64,000 nucleotides of DNA from Rhodovastum sp963714255 (GTDB lineage Bacteria; Pseudomonadota; Alphaproteobacteria; Acetobacterales; Acetobacteraceae): positions 73,908 through 137,907 of the forward strand of contig CAVQNU010000013.1 of NCBI GenBank assembly GCA_963714255.1. Direction: 5' to 3'. A program made the translations under genes and the position numbers. Under the pieces are notes generated by a model. That model was not told the origin of the DNA, did no database searches, and was given only the letters and a program-made list of their open reading frames with translations. Shown in pieces: positions 43,954 through 56,830 of this stretch. How positions within the stretch are numbered: the stretch's first letter is position 1; every line of letters starts with the position of its first letter.

Positions 43954-44409
43954 GCCGGGGCACTCCCCGGCAAAGTGAGGCCGCGGGCGCGCACCCGCTC
44001 GCGCGCTTCCACCCGGCGCCGCTCGGCGGCCGCCGGCTCCCAGATCTGGAAGGTGCGGCCGAGGCCCATGAAGGCCACGCCTTCGGTGAGGCCGGCGTGC
44101 TGCTTCAGGATTTCGGGAACGATGATCCGGCCTTCCTTGTCCGAGTCCACCGGGTAGGCATCGGCGAACAAGGCGGCGGCGAGATCGTCCTGCTCCTCGC
44201 TGAACATGTCGAGCTGCTGGAGCGGTGCGGAGAGTGCTTCGAACATGGCAGGCGGCCAGCCTTCGATGCAGGGATGCTTGTGCGACGGCCGTAGCACCAG
44301 TGCTGCGATTCCGTCTTCGTTTTTGAGCAGAATTCCGGAAGGGCGCGGGAATCGAGACGCGGCCCTTGGCGTCCAGCCTGTTCTGATGAGTGCCCACGAA
44401 TTGGGTCAT
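43950..44409 (-). pseudogene. mraZ: mraZ, dcw-cluster transcriptional regulator, interrupted by a +1 frameshift
   Basis: The ATG at 44409 opens MTQFVGTHQNRLDAKGRVSI, the first AbrB-like half of MraZ. At about 44328-44336 one extra base shifts the frame; the other frame continues with LRPSHKHPCIEGWPPA, SEEQDDLAAALFADAYPVDS and EGVAFMGLGRTFQIWEPAAA. Repairing it gives a normal ~152-residue MraZ. MraZ forms a ring and represses its own operon by binding TGGG repeats, which are present upstream (44551-44590). Either the regulator is lost in this strain or one base is wrong. Confidence 0.88.
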
Positions 44410-44550
44410 CCGGCCGGTGCTGCCCCTTCCCGCGTGGTTCCGCCTGTTTCGTGAAGCGGTGCTGCCTCGTGAAGCGGCGTTGGTCCGATCCCGGGCGCAG
44501 GCGCCGCCGGCCTTGCCATGGGTCCATGGGGGCATGCGTTGGCGTACCCT

Positions 44551-44590
44551 TGGGACATCATGGGATACCATGGGTCCTTTTGGGCGTCAA
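44551..44590 (-). promoter_or_regulatory. Predicted dcw promoter with overlapping MraZ operator
   Basis: On the plus strand TGGG occurs at 44551, 44561, 44571 and 44581, exactly every 10 bases, matching the known MraZ box pattern (TGGGN with 5-base spacers). On the minus strand the same block holds TTGACG (44590-44585) and TATCCC (44567-44562) separated by 17 bases, a good -35 with a moderate -10. Transcription would start ~145 bases before mraZ. The TGGG strand is opposite to mraZ. The rest of 44410-44715 shows only two CGTGAAGCGG repeats. Confidence 0.7.
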
Positions 44591-44719
44591 ACGGGTCACC
44601 CTATGGGCGGGTGTGGGATCGGATGAGGTTCGGGAGCGACTTCAAGGCGTTAGAGTGCGACGTGGTTCCTTTTCGGGTGAGTTTCGGACATTGACTGTGG
44701 CATTCGAGAGACATAGACA

Positions 44720-45163
44720 AGACGCCAGACGGTCTATAAGCCGGGTTCTGTCCAGCCTTGCGGCTGGGACGGCCATTCCTCTGGGACGCGCCTCGCGGCG
44801 CGCCTCGCGCGACCAACCCGGGCGACGGGGCGGGAATGCCCCCGCGGCATGGCGGCACGACGGGCCACATGCATGGCCGGTCGCGACCGTCATCCGCCGG
44901 CCGCCCCTATTCGGTCTTGCTCCCGGTGGGGTTTGCCCTGCCGCCCCCGTTGCCGGGGGCGCGGGGCGCTCTTGCCGCCCCGTTTCACCCTTGCCCGCGG
45001 GAAGTTGCCTCCTTGCGCGGGCGGTCTGTTCTCTGTGGCACTTTCCCTGGGGTCGCCCCCGCCGGCCGTTGACCGGCACCGCATTCCCGTGGAGCCCGGA
45101 CTTTCCTCCACCGGGGTTGCGATTGCGCGCAATCCCGGCAGCGGCCGTCCAACCGTCTGGCTG
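44720..45163 (-). ncRNA. rnpB: RNase P RNA (class A)
   Basis: The catalytic RNA of RNase P matures tRNA 5' ends. The P1 helix is formed by GCCAGACGG (45161-45153) and CCGTCTGGC (44732-44724). Universally conserved pieces are present: GAGGAAAGTCCGGGCTCC (45108-45091), GAAAGTGCCACAGAGAACAG (about 45046-45027) and ACAGAACCCGGCTTATAGAC near the 3' end. The length is about 440 bases, normal for alphaproteobacteria. Upstream, TTGACT at 45196-45191 may be the -35. Exact ends were estimated from P1. Confidence 0.96.
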
Positions 45164-45211
45164 GACTCAAATGCGCGCTTGACAGTTTCGAGTCAATGCG
45201 ATTAGTAAAAT

Positions 45212-45939
45212 TTACGTTAATCTTGCAACCGCAAGCAGGCGGGTCAGCGTTCCGGTATCCGCCTGGCCGGTGACCGATTCCGGTCGCCAGTGGCGCTGAA
45301 ACGCCCGCAGCACTGCGGCCAGCGCCGGATCGTGCGGCCCTTCCGGCACAACTTCGTAACCGATCCGCGCCAGCGCCGCCCGCACGTCGCGCAGCGAGGC
45401 CGCGTCGCGCACCGCGCCCCCGGTGCCGAGGTCGGGCACGCCTTCCGGCCACAGCCCGACCCCGTTGCGCGCGAGCCCTTCCCAGTCGAATTTTTCCCCC
45501 GGGTCGTCGCGGCGGTCGGGGGCCACGTCGCTGTGGCCGACGATGTTATGCGCCGGGACGGCGTGGCGCGACAGGATCTCCAGGCACAGGTCGCACACCG
45601 AGGCGAGTTGCAGGACCGGGAAAATCGCGGTAGCCGAGCGCATGGCCGGGATTGACGATCTCGATGCCGATCGAGCGGTCATTCAGCTGGTGCTGGCCGC
45701 GCCAGTACGATACTCCGGCATGCCAGGCGCGCCGCGCCTCGGGCACCAGGCGCAGCACGCTGCCGTCCTCGTCCACGAAATAATGGCATGGAGACGTTCG
45801 CCGCGGGGTCGCGCAGCCGATCGATCGCCTCGCGGGCGGTCTTCATGCCCGTGTAATGCAGGATAACCATGTCGATCGGACAATTTTCCGGCCGGTCGTC
45901 CTGGTTCGGGCTCGGCAGGTCGCGGACCGGCAGGCTCAC
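45212..45939 (-). pseudogene. AmpD-type N-acetylmuramoyl-L-alanine amidase with two +1 frameshifts
   Basis: A GTG at 45939 overlaps the DjlA-like stop (GTGA). Reading requires three frames: CPIDMVILHYTGMKTAREAI, then HYFVDEDGSVLRLVPEARRA and SIGIEIVNPGHALGYRDF, then HAVPAHNIVGHSDVAPDRRD with a C-terminal peptidoglycan-binding-like domain. The shifts lie near 45789 and in a run of four A at 45621-45624. With both extra bases removed the protein has ~241 residues, with zinc ligands in HYTG and GHSDVAPDRRDDPG. It would cleave anhydro-muropeptides. Error or decay cannot be told apart here. Confidence 0.85.
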
Positions 45940-46712
45940 AGGCCGCGCTCGCGCTTGATCCGGTCCCAGGCGGCGTTGATGCGCGCCACCTTGTCGCCGG
46001 CGCGGGCGATGAACTCGGGCGTCACGCCGCGGCTGGCCAGGCTGTCCGGATGGTTCTCGCGCATCAGTTTCTTCCAGGTCGCGCGCACCTCCTCGTCGCT
46101 GACCCGGCGGGTCAGGCCGAGCACCGCATAAGGGTCCTCCTCCACCTGGCCGGAGGGGGCGCGGGCGCGGCCGCCGCTGGCGCGTTCCCACGCCGGCTCG
46201 TCCAGGCCAAAGGCCAGATGTACACGGCGCAGGAACTCCTGCTCGCTCATGGTCAGCGGCTTGTCGGCGCGCGCGATCAGGAACAGCGCGGCGAGCACAT
46301 CCTCCAGCATGCCGCGGTTGTCGGCGAAGCTCTCGCCCATCTGTTTGGCGTAGGCCTCATACCCGTCCGCGCTCTCGCGCGCCTGGTCGAACAACCGGCC
46401 GACATGGCCGACCGCTTCCGGCGGGATGCGGAAGCTGCGCTTGAAGGCATCGATTTCGGCGCGGTTCACCGGGCCGTCGCATTTGGCCAGCTTGGCCGAC
46501 AGCACCACCGAGGCGATGGCGAAATACTGCTCGCGCTGGCCGAGCATCGCCGCCAGCCGGGCCGCGCTGAAATTGTCCGTGCCCGGCAGGTCGAAGCGCA
46601 TCTGGCCGAGGCCGCCGTTCTCCGCCGCATGGCCCAGCGCCGCCCCCACGAGCGCCCCGAAGGGCCCGCCCATGGCGAAGCCGGCCATCGCTCCGATGAT
46701 CTTTCCCCACAC
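45936..46712 (-). CDS. DjlA-like co-chaperone (TerB-like plus J domain)
   Basis: The 258-residue protein starts with a Gly/Ala-rich segment (IIGAMAGFAMGGPFGALVGA) that can insert in the membrane, as in DjlA. A TerB/DjlA-N helical domain follows (AIASVVLSAKLAKCDGPVNR to FLIARADKPLTMSEQEFL, ~65-165). A C-terminal J domain begins at DPYAVLGLTRRVSDEEVRAT and has the HPD motif in RENHPDSL (~225). J proteins stimulate DnaK. It is cotranslated with the downstream amidase through a GTGA overlap. Confidence 0.9.
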   Translation of the reverse strand: MWGKIIGAMAGFAMGGPFGALVGAALGHAAENGGLGQMRFDLPGTDNFSAARLAAMLGQREQYFAIASVVLSAKLAKCDGPVNRAEIDAFKRSFRIPPEAVGHVGRLFDQARESADGYEAYAKQMGESFADNRGMLEDVLAALFLIARADKPLTMSEQEFLRRVHLAFGLDEPAWERASGGRARAPSGQVEEDPYAVLGLTRRVSDEEVRATWKKLMRENHPDSLASRGVTPEFIARAGDKVARINAAWDRIKRERGL

Positions 46713-46860
46713 GCGCCTGCGAACCCTCCGTATATTGGAATGCCTCTATCATGTGGGCATTACCGGGAGCAAAAGACGCCTGCTCGCGCTTCGCCCCCCA
46801 TCTTCTTCCGCCCCGCCCCCAACGAGCCCCCCGCGCAGGCGGGCCCTGACGGACACCACG

Positions 46861-50470
<3,610 letters not shown>

Positions 50471-50478
<8 letters not shown>

Positions 50479-53400
50479 GAGTTTGGGCATGGAGGCACGC
50501 GACGTCCCGATTTCCCCGGACAGCGCAGGTTTCTCCGCCCCTGACCGGAGCGGCCTGGCGGGTGCGGATGGCACCGGCACGGGGCAGGGCACGGCGCCGC
50601 CTCCTGCCCCGTCTGGGCCGGGATCCGGGCTGGGGTCCGGGCCGGGCACGGCCCGCGCTCGCCGGCGTGCAGTGAGACGCGCCATGGCGGCCCGCCGGCC
50701 CGGCATCCGCGCCGCCGCCGTGATTTCGGCCAGTCTGGCGTTGCTGCTGGCCGCGGGACTGGCGGCGGCGTGGCTGCTGCCGCCCCTGCTGGACTGGGAC
50801 CGCTATCGCGAGTCCATCGCCACCCTGGCTTCCGACCGGCTGGGGCGGGAGGTGCGCATCGCCGGGCCGGTATCGCTGACGCTGCTGCCCGAGCCGGTGC
50901 TGACCGCCGCCGGCGTGAGCCTGACCGATGCGGGTGACGGCATTGCCATCCGCGCCGGCCAGTTGCGCCTGCGGGTGGCGCTGGCGGCGCTGGCCGAGGG
51001 CAAGATCGATGCCGAGGAACTGGTGCTGCGCGGGGCCGAGATGCACGTGCCCTGGCCGTTCCAGCCGATCCAGATCGCGGCCGCGGCGCCCTCCTGGTTC
51101 GCCGCCGCCTCGGTGCGCATCGAAGACGCCAGGCTCAGCATCGGCAACCTCACGTTCACTGGCATCGAGGCGACGCTGGCGACCGACGCCTGGACCGGCA
51201 GCTATGTCGCCGCGGGCACGGCGCAGCTCTCCGCCCGGCCCTGGCATTTCACCGTCCGCCTGACCCGCGCCGGCAGCGACGGCGCGGCCGGGCTTGATGT
51301 GTCGCTGGACGGACGCGGGGCGATGCAGGGCGTGGGCGCCATGCTCTCCGGCCAGATCCAGCGCGACGGCACCTTCGGTGGGCGGGTGACCGGGCGCGGC
51401 GCTGACCTGTCCTTGCTGCTGCCCGCGCCTGCCATGCCGTTCACCGCCGGCGGGCGGGTGCGGGTGGCCGGCGGGCTGGCGGCGGCGGATGATCTGGCGG
51501 GCGATGTCGGCGGTGCGCCGGTGAAAGGGTCGGTCGAGCTGCGGGTGGCGCCGGCGCTGCGGCTGGAACTCCGGCTCGCGGCCAGCCAGGTGGATCTGGA
51601 CGCCTGGCTGCCGGCGCTGCGGCGCGGCGCGACGGCGCCGTTTCCGGCCAGCATCGCCGTGTCGGCGGAGGCGGCGCGGCTTTACGGCGGCACGCTGCGG
51701 CAACTGGGCGGCGAATTCGACCTCGGCGGCGGCGCCGTGGCCGTGCGCAAGCTGCATGCCGTGCTGCCGGGCGATGCGTCGCTGGGCGCGACCGGCCAGG
51801 TGCTGCGGCGCGAGGCCGGCGGGCCACCGCGCTTCGAGGGCGATGTAACCCTGTCGGCGCCGGCGCTGCGCACGACGCTGGCCTGGCTGGCCTCTGCCGG
51901 TATGCTGCCGGCTTCGGGGCTGGCGGAAGGCGTGCTGCGCACCGCCGATCTCACCGCGCGAGCGGTGCTGGAGCCGGGCGGGCTGAGCCTGACCGGCCTG
52001 GACGGGCATATCGACGCGACCCGGCTGTCAGGCAGCCTGGGCCTGCACGCGGGCGAGCGGACCATGCTCACGGCAGCGCTGCAGGCCGATCAGCTCGACC
52101 TCGACCCCTGGCTGCCGGCGGCGATGCCGTCGCTGGCCGCGGTTGCGGCGCGGCTGGAGGGCCTGGACGCCGATCTGCAACTGGGGGCGCGCCAGTTTGC
52201 GCTGCGTGGGGCGCAATTCGGGCCGGCGACATTGGATGGCGCGGCCGAGGGCGGGCGGGTGAAGCTACGCCGCCTGGAACTGGCCGCCGGTGCGGTGCGG
52301 GCGGCGGCCTCGGGCACGCTGGGCGAGGGCGGGCGGATTGCCGACGGGCGGCTCGATATCCAGGCGCCCTCGGCGACCGCGCTGGCCGAGCTGGTGCCGG
52401 CGCGGTTTGTGCCGGCGCGGCTGGGCTCGCCGGGTGACGTCACGCGCTTCTGGCGCGGACCGGCTTCGGTGTCGGTGTTGGCCTCCGGGCCGCCGGAGGC
52501 GCTGGCACTGCGCCTGGCGGCCGATCTCGGCGACCTGCGGCTGGAGGCGCAGCCGCTGGTCGACCTGCCGGGCCGGCGCGCCGCCGGGGCGCTGACGCTG
52601 CGCCATCCCGGGGCGCCGCGGCTGGCGGAGTCGCTCGGCCTGCGCGGCGCGCCGTCCTGGCTGGGCGATGGCTCGCTCGGCCTGGTGGCGCAAATATCGG
52701 TCCAGCTTCCGGGCGAGCGGCCCGGGCGGATCGCCGCCGAGCCGTTCGACCTGACCGCGGGCAGCCTGCGCGCGAACGGCACGCTGGCGCTGGACCATAT
52801 CGGCGATGCGGCCGCACCGCCATTGCTGTCCGGACGGGTGGTCGCCGACACGCTGCCGCTGCCGCTGCCCTATTTGCGCTCGCCCGATCCGCTGCCGTTC
52901 GGCGCGCTGGCGGGCTGGCAGGCGCAGGTGAAGCTGGAGGCGGCGCATGTGCTGGCCGGCGACGCGCCGGAGCTGCTTCAGGCGGCGGCCACGCTGGCGC
53001 TGACCGACGGCAAGCTGCGCATCGACGGGCTGTCGGCGCGGCTGGCCCAGGGGGCGCTGACCGGCTCGGCCAGTGTGGCGCTGCCCCCCGGCCAGGCGGG
53101 TGGCTCGCCGGTGCTGGCGCTGGACGCAAAGCTTGCCGGTGCGGTGCTGACCGAGAAGCTGTTCGGCCTGCCGGTGGATATCGCTTCGGGTCGGCTGGAT
53201 GCGGCGGTGTCGGTCAGCGCCGCGGGCTATTCGCCGGCGGCGCTGCTGGCGACGCTGGCTGGGCAGGCGCGGCTGGCGGTGGCGGACGGCACGCTGTCCG
53301 GGGTTTCGCTGGGTGCGATGGGGCCGGGGCTGGCGGATGCGGCGGTGCGCGCGGCTTTGGCCGGCGGGAGCACGCCGTTCGCCCAGGCGAGCCTGGGGCT

Positions 53401-53713
53401 GCTTGCGCAGCACGGGGTGTTGCACGTGACGGAAGGGCGGATGGCCGGGCCGACCGGGGCGGGGACGCTTGCGGGCAGCGTCGATCTGGCGGGACAAGCG
53501 GCGGAGTTACGTTTGGGTCTGCTGCCGGCGGTGGCTGATCCGCCGGAAATCGTCCTGCTGCTGACGGGGCCGCTCGAGGGGTTGCGGGTGGTGCCGGAAT
53601 TGGGGGGGGTGGAGCGGTGGAGGGCAAATCCTAGCGGGGCGTTGCCCCGCACCCCACCAGGGGCTTTGCCCCTGGACCCCACCAAGGGCCAAGGCCCTTG
53701 GAACCCACCCTGA
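50471..53713 (+). CDS. AsmA-family protein with repeat-encoded C-terminus
   Basis: Up to 1080 residues from the ATG at 50471. After ~75 unconserved residues a signal anchor (IRAAAVISASLALLLAAGLA) is followed by the AsmA N-terminal domain (RYRESIATLASDRLGREVRI, VLTAAGVSLTDAGDGIAIRA). Long beta-rich repeats and an AsmA-type C-terminal domain (ATLAGQARLAVADGTLSG, ~940) follow. AsmA proteins are thought to carry lipids to the outer membrane. The true start may be the ATG before AARRPGIRA. The last ~27 codons come from an intergenic palindromic repeat, as in recN. Confidence 0.85.
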
Positions 53714-53792
53714 TTATCGGGTCCAGGGGCTTTGCCCCTGGTGGGGTGCAGGGGCAAAGCCCCTGCCGGGGTCCGGGGCAGCGCCCCGGCTC
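53632..53792. repeat. GC-rich palindromic repeat cluster after the AsmA gene
   Basis: Successive stems (gcggggcgttgccccgc, caggggctttgcccctgg, aagggccaaggccctt) are followed by inverted counterparts (ccaggggctttgcccctgg, ggggcaaagcccc, ccggggcagcgccccgg). The first ~80 bases are translated as the AsmA C-terminus. The block runs up to the stop of the next minus-strand gene. Confidence 0.85.
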
Positions 53793-54012
53793 ATGCCGGA
53801 TGCCGCTTTTCCTCAAAAACAGTATGCGCAAGATGCAAAAGATGTTCGGCCGTAACAGCATAGCCGGCACGGTCGGCATCCTGCGCGAGGCTCAGCAGGC
53901 GGTCGCAGAGGACCAGCGGACTGGACGACGTTTTGGGGCTTTCAGGCATTTGCAGCTGCAACATCGGAACGGTCCCTGTGTTCGGTTTTTTCCGGAACGG
54001 CACGGCGTTCAT
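53791..54012 (-). CDS. Small conserved-looking hypothetical protein
   Basis: The product has 73 residues; an in-frame ATG at 53964 would give 57. The core SSPLVLCDRLLSLAQDADRA then GYAVTAEHLLHLAHTVFEE reads as two well-formed amphipathic helices and looks like a short alphaproteobacterial protein family, but no function is known. It sits just upstream on the same strand as nothing else in the repeat block, and downstream of the RHH gene with a 56-base gap, so cotranscription with it is possible. Confidence 0.6.
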   Translation of the reverse strand: MNAVPFRKKPNTGTVPMLQLQMPESPKTSSSPLVLCDRLLSLAQDADRAGYAVTAEHLLHLAHTVFEEKRHPA

Positions 54013-54068
54013 CGCGGACCAGCGTTTCTGGCCCAGACCGATATGAGCCAGGTTTGCTTGCCGGATTC

Positions 54069-54278
54069 TTAACGGGGCTGCTGGAGGGCGTGCACCCGTA
54101 ACGCCGAAGCCAGCGGCCGTTCGGTGTCGCGGCCGGCATCGACCTCGGCCACAAGGGCAAACAAAGTCAGGCCGCGCGCGGCGGCGAGCATGGTCAGCGC
54201 CTCCCAGAATTCCCGTTCCAGCGCCACGCTGGTGCGGTGGCCGGCCAGAGTGAAGCTGCGCTTGACCAGGACGCTCAT
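54069..54278 (-). CDS. Ribbon-helix-helix domain protein
   Basis: The product has 69 residues. LVKRSFTLAGHRTSVALERE followed by FWEALTMLAAARGLTLFALV matches the RHH_4-type domain (beta strand, helix, turn, helix) common in alphaproteobacteria. The end ASALRVHALQQPR is the usual closing pattern. It probably binds DNA as a dimer; targets are unknown. It starts 7 bases after the fumC stop, so it is likely cotranscribed with fumC. Confidence 0.82.
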   Translation of the reverse strand: MSVLVKRSFTLAGHRTSVALEREFWEALTMLAAARGLTLFALVAEVDAGRDTERPLASALRVHALQQPR

Positions 54279-54285
54279 GGCCCGC

Positions 54286-55680
54286 TCAGCCGCTGGCGCC
54301 GGGGTGCAGCATGTCGGCGGGCCGGACCCAGCGGTCGAAATCGGCCGGCGCGACCAGGCCGAGCCGGTCGGCGGCCTGGCGCAGGGTGATATCCTCAGCG
54401 AGCGCCGTTCTGGCGATGCGGACCGAATTGTCATAGCCGATATGTGGATTGAGGGCGGTGGCCAGCATCAGCGACCTGGCGAGGTTGTCGGCGATGCGGG
54501 CGTGGTTGGGCTGCAGCCGGTCCACCATGTTGGCGGCGAAGCTTACCGCCGCGTCGCCGAGCAGCCGGGCCGAGTGCAGCACGTTGTGGATAATCAGCGG
54601 CTTGAACACGTTGAGCTCGAGGAAGCTCTGTGCGGCGCCGATGGTGACGGCGACGTTGTTGCCCATGACCTGGGCGCAGACCATGGTCAGCGCCTCGCAT
54701 TGAGTGGGGTTGGTCTTGCCCGGCATGATGGACGACGACAGGCCGTCGGCAGGGATGACGAGCTCGGCAAGCCCGGCGCGCGGGCCGGACCCGAGCAACC
54801 TGATATCGTTGCCGAGCTTGGTGAGCGACACCGCGATCACGTTCAGCACGCCGGACAGCTCGACGAAAGCGTCATGCGCGCCCATGCCCTCGAACTTGTT
54901 CGGGTTGGGCGTGAAGGCGAGGCCGGTGAGCGCCGAGAGGCGCGCGCAGAAAACCCGGTCGAAGTCGGGATGCGCGTTCAGCCCGGTGCCGACCGCGGTG
55001 CCGCCCTGCGGCACGGATAGCAGGCGCGGCAGCGTGCCGTGCAGCCGCGCGATGCCGAGTTCGGTCTGGCGGGCCCAGGCGGCGAATTCCTGGCCGAGCG
55101 TGACCGGCACCGCGTCCATCATGTGGGTGCGGCCGGTTTTGACGATGCCGGACCATTCGCGCGCGCGCACGGCCAGGGAATGCTGCAGGGTCTGCAAAGC
55201 GGGGATCAGCGCCTGCACCGCCTCCACCGCGGCGATGTGCATCACGGTGGGAAAGGAATCGTTGGAGGACTGGCCGCGGTTGACGTGATCGTTCGGGTGC
55301 ACCGGGGATCGCGCCCCCCTGGGCTGGCCGAGGGAAGCGTTGGCACGGTTGGCGATCACTTCGTTGGCATTCATGTTGGTCTGCGTGCCCGAACCCGTCT
55401 GCCAGACCGGCAGCGGGAACGCGTCGTCGAGGCTGCCGGCGGCGATTTCGGCGGCGGCGGCGGCAATCGGCCGGGCGATGGCTTCGGGCAATTCGCCGAG
55501 GGCGAGGTTGGCTTCGGCGGCGGCCTGTTTCTGCAGGCCGACGGCGCGGATCAGCAGGCGCGGAAAGCGGTCATCGCCGATGCGGAACAGGCGACGGGCG
55601 CGTTCGGTTTGCGGGCCCCACCAGTGCGCGTCATCGATATCGATGCTGCCCAGGCTGTCGGTTTCGGTGCGTTGGGTCAT
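54286..55680 (-). CDS. fumC: Class II fumarate hydratase
   Basis: The 464-residue iron-independent fumarase interconverts fumarate and malate. Motifs are TDSLGSIDIDDAHWWGPQTE (~7-26), QTGSGTQTNMNANEVIANRA (~98-117), HPNDHVNRGQSSNDSFPT (~131-148), KTGRTHMMDAVPVTLGQE (catalytic His, ~187-204) and the signature GLSSSIMPGKTNPTQCEAL (~317-335). The N-terminus overlaps the 3' end of queG by 50 bases. A class I fumarase is also encoded in this window (60485-62131). Confidence 0.97.
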   Translation of the reverse strand: MTQRTETDSLGSIDIDDAHWWGPQTERARRLFRIGDDRFPRLLIRAVGLQKQAAAEANLALGELPEAIARPIAAAAAEIAAGSLDDAFPLPVWQTGSGTQTNMNANEVIANRANASLGQPRGARSPVHPNDHVNRGQSSNDSFPTVMHIAAVEAVQALIPALQTLQHSLAVRAREWSGIVKTGRTHMMDAVPVTLGQEFAAWARQTELGIARLHGTLPRLLSVPQGGTAVGTGLNAHPDFDRVFCARLSALTGLAFTPNPNKFEGMGAHDAFVELSGVLNVIAVSLTKLGNDIRLLGSGPRAGLAELVIPADGLSSSIMPGKTNPTQCEALTMVCAQVMGNNVAVTIGAAQSFLELNVFKPLIIHNVLHSARLLGDAAVSFAANMVDRLQPNHARIADNLARSLMLATALNPHIGYDNSVRIARTALAEDITLRQAADRLGLVAPADFDRWVRPADMLHPGASG

Positions 55681-56830
55681 TGTCTTGTCCCTCCCGCAAG
55701 CGCGCCACGGCCCAGGCCGCGGCTTCGGCGACCACCGGGTCGGGATCAGCGAGAAGATGGGCGGCGGCGGCCCGGAGCGAAAGGTCGGCGGAATTGCCGA
55801 TGGCGATCAGAACGTTGCGAATAAAGCGCGCGCGGCCGATGCGTTTGACCGGCGAGCCGGCGAAGCGGGCGCGGAAGGCGCCGTCGTCCAGGGCGGCGAG
55901 GTCGGCCAGCGGCGGGTCGATGAGGTCGGGCCGGGCCTGCAGTTTGGTCTCGCGCGTGGCGGCGGCGAAGCGGTTCCAGGGGCAGACGGCGAGGCAGTCG
56001 TCACAGCCATAGATGCGGTTGCCCATCGCCGGGCGGAATTCGGGCGGGATCGGGCCAGGGTGTTCGATGGAGAGATAGGAAAGGCAGCGCGTGGCATCGA
56101 GCCGGTAAGGTGCGGGGAAAGCGTTGGTTGGGCAGGCGGCGAGGCAGCGTGTGCAGCTGCCGCAGCGGTCGGCATGCGGCGGGTCGGGGGCGATGTCGAG
56201 GGAGGTGTAGATTTCCCCCAGGAACAGCCAGGAGCCGTGGCGGCGGGAGACCAGGTTGGTGTGCTTGCCCTGCCAGCCCAGGCCGGCCTGGCGGGCGAGC
56301 GGCTTTTCCATCACCGGGGCGGTGTCGGCGAACACTTTCACCTCGGCCGCGAAGCGCGCGGCGATGAACTGGGCGAGGTGTTTCAGCCGGCCCTTCACGA
56401 TGTCGTGGTAGTCCCGGTTGCGGGCGTAGACGGAGATGTTGCCGCGATCGGGGCGGGCGAGGGTGGCGAGCGGGTCTTCGGCCGGGGCGTAGGACAGGCC
56501 GGCGCAGATGACCGAGCGCGCCGCGGGCCACAGCGATTGCGGGTGGCAGCGCTGTGCGGCGCGGTCGGCGAGCCAGGCCATGGCGCCGTGATGTCCGGCG
56601 TGCAGGAATTCCTGCAGGTGGGTGCCGATGTGGGGGGCGAGGGCGGCGGGGGCGAAGCCTACGCCGTCGAAGCCGAGGGCGAAGGCTTTGGCGCGGATGG
56701 ATTCGGGGGCTTCTTGGGGCTGGCCCTTCCCCCCGGCCCCCTCCCTCAAGGGGAGGGGGAGTAGCTTCTTCTCCCCCGGGAGTGGGCCGGGGGGAGGGGG
56801 CGCGATGCCGCGTGGGTTACCCCCGGCCAC
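55631..56830 (-). CDS. queG: Epoxyqueuosine reductase QueG
   Basis: It makes the last step of queuosine synthesis with cobalamin and two [4Fe-4S] clusters. The frame from the GTG at 56830 has 399 residues, but the first ~30 (PLPGEKKLLPLPLREGAGG) are encoded by a low-complexity repeat; the conserved protein begins near IRAKAFALGFDGVGFAPAAL, with a TTG at 56749 as an alternative start. Motifs are DYHDIVKGRLKHLAQFIA (~150), the cluster boxes CGSCTRCLAACPTNAF (~235) and YGCDDCLAVCPWNRF (~285). A C-terminal HEAT-like end (RFIRNVLIAIGNS) follows. Confidence 0.93.
   Translation of the reverse strand: MAGGNPRGIAPPPPGPLPGEKKLLPLPLREGAGGKGQPQEAPESIRAKAFALGFDGVGFAPAALAPHIGTHLQEFLHAGHHGAMAWLADRAAQRCHPQSLWPAARSVICAGLSYAPAEDPLATLARPDRGNISVYARNRDYHDIVKGRLKHLAQFIAARFAAEVKVFADTAPVMEKPLARQAGLGWQGKHTNLVSRRHGSWLFLGEIYTSLDIAPDPPHADRCGSCTRCLAACPTNAFPAPYRLDATRCLSYLSIEHPGPIPPEFRPAMGNRIYGCDDCLAVCPWNRFAAATRETKLQARPDLIDPPLADLAALDDGAFRARFAGSPVKRIGRARFIRNVLIAIGNSADLSLRAAAAHLLADPDPVVAEAAAWAVARLREGQDNDPTHRNRQPGQHRYR
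56735..56810. repeat. GC-rich low-complexity inverted repeat in the queG 5' end
   Basis: Runs of C and G (ccccctccctcaaggggagg and ctcccccgggagtgggccgg) form imperfect inverted repeats. The composition differs from both queG and queF. It separates queF from the conserved start of queG and is either an inserted intergenic element or the translated QueG leader. Confidence 0.45.

Noticed and set aside
44451..45182. 243-codon plus-strand frame over 44451-45182
   Set aside because: It overlies RNase P RNA and the dcw promoter, and has no protein-family signal.
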